A stretch of 64,000 nt of DNA, from NCBI GenBank assembly GCA_905221605.1, contig CAJNDS010000924.1, positions 64,001 to 128,000 of the forward strand. Direction: 5' to 3'. This document shows positions 10,592 to 20,700 of the stretch, in pieces (within the stretch, counting starts at the first letter, position 1; each line of letters opens with the position of its first letter). The position numbers and the translations under genes were made by a program. This DNA is from Symbiodinium natans (Eukaryota > Sar > Dinophyceae > Suessiales > Symbiodiniaceae). The notes under the pieces were generated by a model. The model made no database searches and had not been told where the DNA came from. It saw only the letters and a program-made list of their open reading frames with translations.

Positions 10592-10718
10592 ACCCCTGGT
10601 CGCCCAGTGGTGCCATTTTGCCCTTTCTTTGGTTCAAGGTTCCCGTGTAAAATAAGCAACCCTGAAACAGGGTGCCCTGACTAAACCCCCCCCCAAAAAA
10701 AGTCATAATATGGTTACC
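10592..10718. mobile_element. Family D element
   Basis: TCGCCCAGTGGTGCC...GGTTCAAGGTTCCC...AGGGTGCCCTGA...ATAATATGGTTACCG follows the order of the family D copies at 35918-36026, 45341-45446 and 62260-62368. Confidence 0.75.
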
Positions 10719-10771
10719 GAACCCTAAACCCTAAACCCTAAATCCTAAACCCTAAACCCTACGAAATGCAG

Positions 10772-10874
10772 GACGATCTCGCCCCATCGGGGTGGAGGCG
10801 GCATGCGGCTCCCACGCTTCAGCTTAAGGTCGAGACGCTTGGACCCTTACTGCTTGCAAGGTTCAGCCAGGTTC
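10772..10874 (+). CDS. Gene A candidate exon
   Basis: DDLAPSGWRRHAAPTLQLKV continues as ETLGPLLLARFSQ after an AG at 10770-10771, preceded by a CCCTAAA array. The 3' end is uncertain: the open frame runs on into derived TTTAGGG sequence. Another open frame, starting at 10803, overlaps. Confidence 0.4.
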
Positions 10875-10919
10875 AGGGAGGGCTTGGGGTTTGGAGTTTT
10901 GGGCCTTAGGTTCCAGGAT

Positions 10920-12087
10920 GGTTGGGCCTGGTTGGCTTGGGCTTTGCTTGCGGGTTTGGGGGGCGGTGAGCGGCGCGAGCATGCGAACAAACATCTGAAA
11001 CCTCTACAAGTACCTTGTAACAGACCCTCTAAGCCCCAAATCCCTGTTTCAACCCTGAATTCCAGGCCGTACCAGTAAGTTCATCTGAACTGTGGAGTTT
11101 TAGGATTTAGGGTTCAGGTTTAGGTCAACCCTTGACTTGGAGCCAGGTCAAACTAAAACCTTACAGAGTCGGGTTTACAGGGCCGAAAGTTGGGTACAGG
11201 GTTTGCAGGTTTGTTTATGCCTTGCCTGGGCTCATAAGGTTGGTAGGGTTTCGCGTCTAGAGTGCAGCCATACAGCAATGACATGATACTCAGAAGCACA
11301 AAATCACGCGCACGAGTGGGTAGGATCGGCTCCGCGCTTGGTGGTTGCAGCTTGAAAGTGGCAAACTTTCGGGAAGAGACCCTGAACCCTCAACCCTCAT
11401 GCTTGCACCAAGGCAAAAGCACCTCTTTGTTTGGGACGTGTCCGTCATGGCTGCGGACATTTGCCCAGTCCTGCGCTCGGCTGTTCAAGCATGAAGCTGG
11501 CTTACTTGGGTGCTTTAACTTTGTCATAGCGGGGTAACGGTTCACATGTTTAAGGGTACTTAAACTCAAGCAGGAATAAACATTAAAATTTCTAATGCTA
11601 TCCCGACCATGAACTAGTTAAGATGTCTTATAAGGTTCTGTGGAAGGACTCGTCTCAACATTCTATGCCAGGCTGAGGTGAAGGCCCCAAATGCGAGTGA
11701 GGGGCCTTGCTTTCGGTGCTTTTTTCCCGGCCGGGTACAACTTGAGGTGAGAGACGCTGGGTTTGTGATTCAATGGTGATAGAGTTCGGTGATCGTTTAA
11801 ACCAGATGCCTTTGCCCCCCTGGACTGGGAAGATGCTTCCACGCGAGAGGTGAGGAAGGACATCGCCGTAGGTTAACGATAATCTCAGGGACCCTATGCA
11901 TGTCCGAACTTCCTTAGAACTTGCGCCTTTCTCAAAATAAGAACTGAAGTCCCAAAAGGTAGCCCATGACTCCTTTGTGAGATGATTTTTCGGGTTCCTG
12001 AATCTTATTCCAGACCCGAAGCCGGAGGCGACGGCTTCAAAGCTCTAACAAAAGAAGCCTTCGTCTCCACGAGACTCTCAGAGACTA
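10920..12087. other. No gene recognised
   Basis: Mixed sequence with only faint TTTAGGG remnants. Open frames at 11262-11537 (+) and 11663-11863 (-) show no motif I recognise and carry no clear splice context. Confidence 0.45.
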
Positions 12088-12187
12088 GGTAGGCCCTTGG
12101 GACATTTCATAAATTTTCCCCTTGTTGGGTTGAAGAGGATCATATTCAGGAATATTATTTCTGAGGTTTTTAAGTGCCATCCTAGGA
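12088..12187. mobile_element. Family F element, uninterrupted reference copy
   Basis: GTAGGCCCTTGGGACATTTC at the left and TTTTTAAGTGCCATCCTAGG at the right enclose GGGTTGAAGAGGATCATATTC. Related copies lie at 24845-24914 (truncated) and 36558-36713 (interrupted by a CCCTAAA array). Confidence 0.8.
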
Positions 12188-12252
12188 GGCTTTAGGGTTT
12201 AGGGTTTGGGGTTTGGGGTTTAGGGTTTGGGGTTTAGGGTTTCCGGCCGCAG

Positions 12253-12418
12253 GTGAAGATTTCGCTGCCCTCAGTGCGCCTACTGACCTGGTTCGGGCAG
12301 GCGCCGGGAGGGTTTAGGGTTTAGGGTTTAGGTTTTGGGGTTTAGGGTTTAGGGCGCTAGACCCGAAGCTGCTGCATAGATCTTTGACAGCACGAAGCAT
12401 CTCCGCCTCCGCCCGAAG
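12253..12418 (+). CDS. Gene A: two phase-matched exons
   Basis: 12253-12300 reads VKISLPSVRLLTWFGQ and ends at a GC donor (12301). 12380-12418 reads IFDSTKHLRLRPK and ends at a GC donor (12419). Both join in phase 0. The intron between them, like the next one, contains TTTAGGG units. No family recognised. Confidence 0.55.
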
Positions 12419-12572
12419 GCCGCCTCCGCGCAGGAACAGTTTAGGGTTTAGGGGTTTGGGGTTTAGGGTTTAGGGTTTAGTAACTCACATTTGCATGGGC
12501 GGTGCGCTTTCGGGTTGAGGAGTGCCGGGGCGGTTTTGCTGTCTCAACTTGTATGTGATGCCAAGGGCTCAG

Positions 12573-12897
12573 GTTGCTGAGTAGAAGTCTCTACCGACCT
12601 TGTGACTACCGCCTTTTGAACTCCCAGTTGCAACTTTCAACAGTTTCTCTTTGGTTTTTGGTTTAGGTTATGGTTCACAGATTTCAATAGTTTCTCTTTG
12701 GCTTTTGGTTTAGGTTTAGGGCTCAGGGTGTAGGGCCTCCAGAAGGTTTTATGTGTCTGGGGCTTGAAACAGGACTGCTTCGCAGAGTGGGTGAATCCAC
12801 TTAGCAGCTGCGGGTTGAACCAAGGGCGCTACATCCTACTGTAAACTGCTATTACCCCACTCCACCACCAGCAGACAACATTGAAACAACAACATAT
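12573..12897. repeat. Dispersed ~320-bp repeat, copy 1
   Basis: Nearly identical to 46272-46588 and in the same orientation. It contains an internal near-duplication (CAGTTTCTCTTTGG... at about 12641 and 12688). The 3' part has CAGAGTGGGTGAATCC and GCGGGTTGAACC, loosely like Pol III A and B boxes, so a SINE is possible. Confidence 0.9.
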
Positions 12898-13210
12898 CCC
12901 CAGAACCTAAAGGCACCTCACGTTCTTGCATACTAACCTAGCTAACCCTAAACCCTAAACCCTAAACAGAGTTCGGTAGGTCCAAAAAAATGGGTTCTGG
13001 GTAGGACACCCCGGCTGCATGTGGGCCTCTTGGGGGCTGTAGCTGCACCCGAAACCCTGAACGCCTGAACCCCAAGAGCCTATTGAACCCCCAACCACCT
13101 AGTTCAACTCCAAACCTATCTAAACCTCTAACGTGAAGTCCTTAACTGAACCCCCGAATCTCCACCCCCCCCCCCCCCCCCCTCTTCCCACGATCGCTCC
13201 TGACGGGCAG

Positions 13211-13254
13211 GGGGTGGCGCTGAATCCTGGCTGCAGTGACCTCGAACTTGCGGG
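13211..13254 (+). CDS. Gene A exon
   Basis: GVALNPGCSDLELA follows an AG at 13209-13210 and continues in phase 0 from the exon ending at 12418. The donor is GT at 13255. A poly-C tract lies upstream and TTTAGGG units follow. Confidence 0.5.
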
Positions 13255-13495
13255 GTTGCCAAAACCGGTTTAGGGTGTAGGGTGTAGGGTTTAGGGTTTA
13301 GAAGGTTTAGAAGGTTTTAGGGTTTAGGGTTTAGGGTTTAGGGGGTAGCTTTGGGTTTAATCTAGGGTTTGTGGTTTAGGGTTTAGGTTTTCAGTAGGGA
13401 TTAAGGTCGGCAGAACGCTTGCGGCTGTGCGTTCAGGGATGTTCTGCCAACAGCACTCAGTACGTCGATGCCTCCTTGATTCAGGCATGCGTCCT

Positions 13496-13628
13496 GTACT
13501 TGAAGGCTCATGGGTAGTTATAAGTAGGGGTATGAGTACCCTAAATAAGGTTAGAACTTCTAACCAGTTGCAATTATTCTTACCCTACGTAGACCACCAC
13601 TTACAACTACCCATGAACCTCTAAGTAG
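13496..13628. mobile_element. Family B TIR element
   Basis: GTACTTGAAGGCTCATGGGT at the left and ACTACCCATGAACCTCTAAGTA at the right are inverted repeats. The inner GTTATAAGTAGGGG / CACTTACAAC arms extend the stem. Confidence 0.85.
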
Positions 13629-13639
13629 GACACTCAGTG

Positions 13640-14460
13640 GTATCTTATTCGCTTCTTTTAGGAGTCCCATTCTGCACAGACCACAAAATCAGGATTGAGG
13701 CTTTAGGGTTCTGGTTTCCCAGGGAACCTATAGTAGCCTCAGAGAAGGGGCATGCGGTTTGCTGACAAGCCTTCATGACCGACCACATGCTCCCTACAGA
13801 CCCGAACTTTACACAGCCCTTTTCATGGAGACTAATTAGTCTTTTTGGTGGGAGAAGGCTTACGACTTCCGATTCGACAAGCTATGACCCATCCCAGGAT
13901 CATGGCTCAAGTGACCATACTGCTGGCCTTCTTGGAAGATGCTGGGCCCTCGCGCTTTCTCGGGGAGGCATGGCGCTGGACCTGGCAGCAAGTAGGGCAT
14001 GCGACGCATGTTGGGTGTGTGGTGACATGTGGTTGAGGGGACAGTGTACCCGTACCCGTCATCATGTAGTGTCGTCCATGGCGCCAGTGCAACATGAAAC
14101 GTCCCCGTTCCAGTCTGCACAAAAATCACTGCGGGGAGGCCGTCTACCTCGACTTTCTGGCCTTTCTCCTGCTGCTGATCTCGGCCTTGCTCAGTGGAAG
14201 GGAGGCCACTGCCCTTCCTGAGCCCAACTATGAAACCCCTTTGCATGTCATGTATCTTTCACGTGTGGTGCATCTGCATCGCGGCTGGCTCAAGATGCAC
14301 GCTGTTGCAGGAGGATGTACGACCGACAGCAACGGCTAGAGGAAGCAAGAGAAATCTTAATCGCTGGCTTCCAGCATGCAGAACCCAAACTTTGAATCCC
14401 TTGTATAACATGTATACATATGTATATATAATATTTGATACATATATATATGTATGTGTG

Positions 14461-14492
<32 letters not shown>

Positions 14493-15287
14493 TTCACATG
14501 CATACAGTCTAGACCACCCCCCCCCCCCCCCCCCCCCCCGCGCCTCGGGATGCCTGGAAGGGCTGGGAACTTTCATCTGAGCAAGCGCCATCTCAAGCAT
14601 TTCTTTGTCAGGTTTACGGCTTAGGGTCATGAAATAAAAGCGCGAGATCCGCGGAAGCTGTGCTAGAACTGGTCCTTCGCGAGTGAGCTGTGGACGAAGT
14701 TCGAAACATTCGACGTTCAGCAACTCCCCTTTCAGTGCACAGGCGTGGCTCTCTCAGCCGTCGCCTGATGCAGCTTGGGCAGAAAAGCCTCGCAGAGTTG
14801 CTGGGGTTGCTATCTGGACCCGTCTTGCGCGTGAGGATTGATTTCATATGAGCTTCAGTAGCTTGAGACTCCGTCCCAGCATAGATCGAACTCGTGTTCT
14901 GGAAGGCCTCATCAGTTAAGATCCAAGAGTTCGGCTGTTGTACGACCGACTAGATTTGACAGCAGCACCAGTGATCCGAGGAGAGGTGGAGCACTACTGA
15001 TGACGACTTCCTGTCGAACCGGCCCAGAAGGAACAGCCCCTCAGCACTGACATGTGATCCGACTTGTTCAGGCCAGTCGTGAGGCTTCGCATCTGACATC
15101 GTTTGTTCTGGCCTTTCAAACTGTCCAGGATGGAGGGAACGATCGAACTGGCTCGTGTCAATAGTTGCAACTGTGCCTAAACCCTAAACCCTAAACCCTA
15201 AACCCTAAACCCTACACCCTACACCCTAAACCCTAAACCCTAAACCCTTACCCCTAAAAACCCTAAACCCTAAGTCAAGCCCTGCAG
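13640..15287. other. Spacer or long intron with unassigned open frames and a TA microsatellite
   Basis: Overlapping open frames on both strands (13775-14246) include hydrophobic VYLDFLAFLLLLISALLSG but no recognised domain, and strand is ambiguous. A TA/GTATA microsatellite at about 14408-14494 and a C22 run at 14517-14539 follow. CCCTAAA arrays with CCCTACA variants sit at 15178-15275. Confidence 0.5.
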
Positions 15288-15366
15288 CCCCGCAGCTGTG
15301 CACTTTATTGGGGCGCAGCTGGACAACCTGAAGCGCGCTTCCAGGGCACAAGATAAAGATTACCAA
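15288..15366 (+). CDS. Gene A exon
   Basis: PAAVHFIGAQLDNLKRASRA continues as QDKDYQ. It follows an AG at 15286-15287 and joins in phase with the exon ending at 13254. Strongly coding-like, amphipathic. The donor near 15367 is GT. Family unknown. Confidence 0.55.
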
Positions 15367-15479
15367 GTGGTGGTTTTGGCATTAGGGTTTAGGGTTTAGG
15401 GTTCCTTGTTTCGCTTCCGGCTTGCGTTGCGATTCACTTGAGGTGAATTCGAGAAGATGTTCCCTACTGCAAGTATAAC

Positions 15480-15572
15480 CTGTATCCCCCTTGGGAATTA
15501 TTTGTTTTTGTTCATTTAAATCCCAAGAGGATATTAAACATATTATTTTTATTAAGGTTCTAAGGGGAGTAT
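15480..15572. mobile_element. Family E short element
   Basis: CCCCCTTGGGAATTATTTG, AATCCCAAGAGGATATTAAA and AAGGTTCTAAGGGGA match the copies at 7025-7106 and 28260-28354. The outer ends CCCCTT/AAGGGG pair. Confidence 0.85.
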
Positions 15573-16265
15573 AGTAACACAAAAACCTGCAGAGCATGGC
15601 CACATTTTCTCGGCGGGTTGGCTGTAGGAGCATACCGGGGGCCTGTCCTGCCAAAATGGACGATGAGTGTTGTCTGGCATGCTGAGTGCTCGAACTTGCT
15701 TGAGTGTTGACGCACGCGTCACACGAGTGTGGCGGTCCGAAACAGCCATGCGCATCGGCTTCCTGTTGCCTGCCGTGATGTCATGCGATTAACTCTCTTT
15801 GCGAGCATTTGTGCCGTGAGCGCACATGCACAAACACTGAAGCAGGCCCGGCCGTATTTCTCGGCCGGACATTGTCGGAGTTTCTCGGGCAAAGATGTGT
15901 TGACGAAATCGGTTGGCGGAATCTGTGTCATCGCGAGAAGGACTTCGCAAATTGGGTCAGACATAACGCTGATGTCAGCTCACCAGCGGCCGTGCATGAC
16001 AAGCAACAACGGGTCACATCGCCTGCTGTGATGTGATGCGATGAACTCTCCTCGCGAGTCTCCTGAGCCAGGCTAGAAGCCCTGAGGGTCCATGTACCTA
16101 AATAGTACTTGGGCCTGAAGTACCTCCTATATAGGGACTCCTAAACCCTAAATAAACCCTAAACCCTATTAGGGGATGTGCTGAGCCAGGCTCGAAGGTC
16201 ACGCCGTCCTTCAGATGCGAGTTGGAGTATTCTACAGGGCAACGTGACCTCCTACATACCTCAAT

Positions 16266-16387
16266 AACTACTATTTGCTTAAGAAACCCAAAAGAGCAAA
16301 AACAAAGATAATAATCCCTAGTCCCCAGATTACCCTTAATAAGGAAGAATTGTTTTTACTTTCTGGGGGCTCTTAAGCAATTAGTAG
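16266..16387. mobile_element. Family A TIR element
   Basis: AACTACTATTTGCTTAAGAA at the left; GGGGCTCTTAAGCAATTAGTAG at the right. The body contains the family segment with CTTAATAAGGAAGAAT. Confidence 0.85.
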
Positions 16388-16785
16388 ATAATCTTACGGC
16401 TCCGTGTAGTGCTCAGGGAGGCCCTATATATAACCCTGAATATTTAGGGTCCAAAACTGCAAAGGATTGACAGTTCAGGGAGCCGGGACTTGGGGCAGAA
16501 TACACGTGATTTTGCGCCCGCCTCGTCAAAGTGTTGGGAGGCTTTAGGGTGCTCAGGAGGGTCTTAGGCCGCTTTCGATGAGTATTCCTGACAACAGCAC
16601 ATTGTCTCAACTCTGGTGGCGTTACTTTTTGTCGTGAACAAAGTCGAGATGCGAAAGTATGACATGTTGAATGCCTTCTCCCCGAACCTTCCGTACCATC
16701 CAGGCCCTTACTCTGCCGAAAGCCCCTAAACCCTATTAAAGTCACCCTTTTAAGCTTCCTTTTTAAGCCTCCGCCGCCCCCCCCC

Positions 16786-16825
<40 letters not shown>

Positions 16826-17246
16826 AATAATATCTAAATAAATAAAAAAAAAACACTAAAAATAATACATCAAATAACAAATCCAAACCCTAAACCCCAA
16901 ACCATACACCCCAAACCCTAAACCCGACACCGCACATAAAGGCTATCACTACCAGAGCGGCCACCCGATCGACAATCGCTCCTGGAGTCCGGCGGGGAGG
17001 GCCGTGTCAGGCTCGCTACAGGGGGTCTGTAGGGGCTTTTGAGGGCTTAGGGTTCAGGATTTAGGGTTCAGGGTTCACTAGGGCTTTCTTGAACGGATTG
17101 AGGGCTTCATGGAAGGGATTTGGGGCTTTATTGAAAGGCATGTTTGGGGGAGGGGGCTTTCTTCAGGGCTTGCTGGCGAATTTGGACGTTTCAGTGATAT
17201 TGGCTCTTTCAGCTGGCCTGAGCTTCGGGGCTGGTTTTCCATATGC

Positions 17247-17347
17247 CTTGGGATGTTCCCCCTTATACAAACAGTCCTTAATAGGGATTAGAATCCGGAG
17301 GTACTATAATCCCTTTAAGGACCTCTAATTAGTATAAGGGGGAATAG
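17247..17347. mobile_element. Family C TIR element
   Basis: CTTGGGATGTTCCCCCTTATA...AGTCCTTAATAGGGATT pairs with AATCCCTTTAAGGAC...TAGTATAAGGGGGAA, giving an almost complete 100-nt hairpin. Confidence 0.85.
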
Positions 17348-17719
17348 ACCTTGTGCAGAGCTCCGAGGTTGCTCCCAGGGAGCTGAATTGCTGGGAAGTG
17401 CATGCGTAGTTTTTGTTAGGGTTATCAGTACCCTAAGTAAGGTCATAAGTAGGGTTACCATACCTAAAAACCCTACTTATAGCTACCCATGAACCTCCAA
17501 GTAGGGTTTGGAAAGTTGAGGGTGTTGGAGCTTCGGTGGCGCGGGCAAAGCCACATCTTGCTGCTGCACATCATGCGGGCTTCTCACACCTCGACGGGCT
17601 TGTGCTTCAGGATATTGTTGGTGTTCATAAGTCCGATACCCCTGCAGAAGCCTCTAAACCCTCAACCCTGAACCCTAAACCCTAAACCTTAAACCCTAAA
17701 CCCTAAACCCTAGTCGCAG

Positions 17720-20700
17720 GCATCGAAGACTTCATGGCCAACGTGGAAGAAGGAATGAGGGCCGTGAAGCACGAGGCCTGCAGATCATCTGACCTAGGGT
17801 TTGAGATCTGGCGGTTTCCGAAATTAGGGGTTTAGGGTTTAGGGTTAGGGTTTAGGGTTGAGGATTAGGGTTTAGGGTTTAGGGTTTAGGGTTTAGGGTT
17901 TAGGGTTTACTTATTGGGGTCCTCATTATAAGGGAATCCTACTAGTTGGGGATTTATCTTCGGGGTCCCCTATATTTTTTTTAATTTTGTAAACCCCCCC
18001 ATCTGGGCCGCCCAACTTCAGCCAGGATGCCCACAACAGCTCACTCTAGTTCGCCTTGCCGGAGAGAGGAACCACATCGGCGTAATTTGAGTGTGCTGGG
18101 GTGCAAACGTGGGCCCTTTCGAAGGCCCTGAACTCGAAGGAACCTGCTCAAAACTAGCAGATACACCTCATTTAGTGACACCCCTGAGATCGAAGCCTTG
18201 AGGTGGTAATCCTATCATAATACAACAACCTCACAATCGAATAGTATATCTATTCATATGAGATTGTTTATTCACTTTATTTTCTGAACAGAATAATATC
18301 TTATTATAACAATATGAAAACTACAGAAAACCCTTATGACGGTACTGGAATCATATTGCAACAAGGCGTCATATAATCTTATAACCCTATACTAGTATAA
18401 TAATATAAGAATATAATTACCAATATAGCAATCTAGTAATATACGATTACAAGATTAGAATGAAATAATAATCTCCGAATCAAGAGTATAGCAATATAGG
18501 AACATATTCTTCAATGATATAATATAATACAATAACAATAATATTCATTATACATTAATATTAATATAGTACAATAGTATAGTACTATTATAATTGAATA
18601 CTCTAATCGTCTAATACTATATTAATATAACAAGATAATTCTATATTATATTAATATACCAATATAGTAATATATTGGTACAGCAAGGTCTTTATAGAAT
18701 GACATTTCAGTAATATATAACCATGTAGCAGTATAACACCATATTAATGTCAAACAGTAAACAATTAACATAATAATTCACCATTATAGTACCATAATCG
18801 TATAGAAAAGTATCAGGATACAATACTGTAATGAAATAACCCATTTGTTAATCTGCAATACTATATTAGTATGATGATATAATACTGTAATGATACAATC
18901 AATATCTATGCATCATACATACATAGATAGATATATACATGATGCTGTGAGGCTGAGGCCCTGCGCCAACCGTTTGTAGCTGCCGGGGAGGAGCTGAGTG
19001 GAGCTGAGCTGACCGGTCGGTGAAGTCTTCAACCGCATGTCTGGGTTTAAAGGGTTTAGGGTTTAGGGTTTAGGGCGTTAGGGTTTTATTTCAGGTTTAA
19101 GGGGTTTCTTAGCATGAAGTACGCAGGGCATCGGCCACTTTGTGCCTCGTTCGTGTAGTGCCCCACGGAGGAGTGGAATTCTCGAATGCGAACCTTCGTG
19201 ACAGAGCTGGAGCAGCAGGCAGCTTTGTTTTCGCATCGCAAGCATCCTGGAAGCTGGGAAGTAGGTGGCCGCTGCCCAGAGACTCCAGAACCCCTTAGTT
19301 GAGGAATATCCCCTGAAGTTACAAGAGGAACCCTAATATGATTTAAGGTATATTCCCTGATTAAGATGATTTTAAGGTATATTTCCTGATTAAGATGATT
19401 TTAAGGTATATTTCCTAATTAAGATGATTTTAAGGTATATTCCCTAATTAAGGGGTTTTGGAGTCTCTGGGTGTCTAGCTCCCAAGAGATCCAGAGACTT
19501 GCCTGGCCAGTTTTGACCATTAGTTTATGCTTTTGGCGCCAACGGCCCCAACGGCAGCAATTATTGCAGGCAACAGCCAGCCGCCACTACTTCCACCATC
19601 ACTGCCATCAGCATGGGCAACAAGCATCGACAACAATAGCACGATGACGGCATGACTGCGACTGCGACTGCGACTGCGACTGCGACTACGACTACGACGA
19701 CGACTGCTTACAACTACGACGACGACATCTTCTACAAATGCAGCAACACCAGCAACATCATCAATAACAACAGCAGAAGCAATAGCACCAGCAGCAGCCG
19801 CCACAGCAACATCAGGCGGCGGCAGCAGCAGCACCACCACCGCCACCACCGCCACCACCGCCGCCGCCACTACCACTCACATGAAGCAGTATGGGACGCA
19901 GCCAGGGGTCGATTGAGCTGTCGGGCCTGCAGGTGCGGCAGCCCATCTTGGAAGCCGCCGAGCGGTTTCAGGACCTGCCAGCACTCACGGGGTGGGCCAG
20001 GGTTTAGGGTTTAGGGCATGCAAAGTTTGGGGTGTAGAGTGGTGGCGTTGTGGCGAGGTTTCTGAGGATTGTGGCGTGTTCTAGCCGATGCTTCCGTGAC
20101 AAGCACTTCGAGAGTTTGAGAGCCATGAGCGATGTCGCAAAAACGCACCGGCCCCTGAATCTGGTTTAGGGTGTAGGGAAAGCGCACAGGCTCCACGCGC
20201 TCTGCATTGGTACCCACGTAGTGATGGATGCAGCGTAAGGGGGCTTGGCGGCTTCGTTCCAAGAAATAGTGCACTGTCAAAATTTCGAGGAGCATCCAAG
20301 CCACAAGCCCAGTCCATCATCTGCCTTTGTTTGCATTGCCTGGTCTTGCTCGTGAAAGGTCATGGGCTTGAACGTGCTGCTTTGACATGTTCCCTCTCAT
20401 ACTAACAGTCCATAATAGGGATTAGAATAGGGGCTACTCTAGGGGGTACTCTAATCCCTATTCAGCACCGTAATCCCTGTTAACTCCCGAGGCCAGGTCC
20501 CCCCCAAGCTCATACTTGGATTCTCGTGGTACTTTTCAACCAATTATAGCTGCACTTCTAACCCACTTATAATAACCCTTAAGAGCCCTAATATTGTCAT
20601 GAGTACAGTTATCAGTACAGTTGCAATTGGTTAATAAGTACCATGAACCTCCAAGCACTCCTAACTTCGTGGCGCAGGGCCAAATCGAATCTCAGCGCCA

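Larger units (their letters stand above)
15573..17719. other. No confident gene; elements and repeats
   Basis: Overlapping open frames at 15719-16036 lack recognisable motifs. A family A element lies at 16266-16387 and a poly-A block (minus-strand poly-Phe frame) at 16787-16880. Family C sits at 17247-17347 and the right end of a family B element at about 17480-17504. A CCCTAAA array ends at 17712, just before the next exon. Confidence 0.5.

Noticed and set aside
12780-12870. tRNA gene within the dispersed repeat
   Set aside because: GCGGGTTGAACC resembles a B box, but no cloverleaf with acceptor and anticodon stems could be drawn.
13775-14246. Coding gene of about 150 codons
   Set aside because: Open on both strands in several frames with no motif or splice context to choose between them. 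Kept only as an unassigned stretch.
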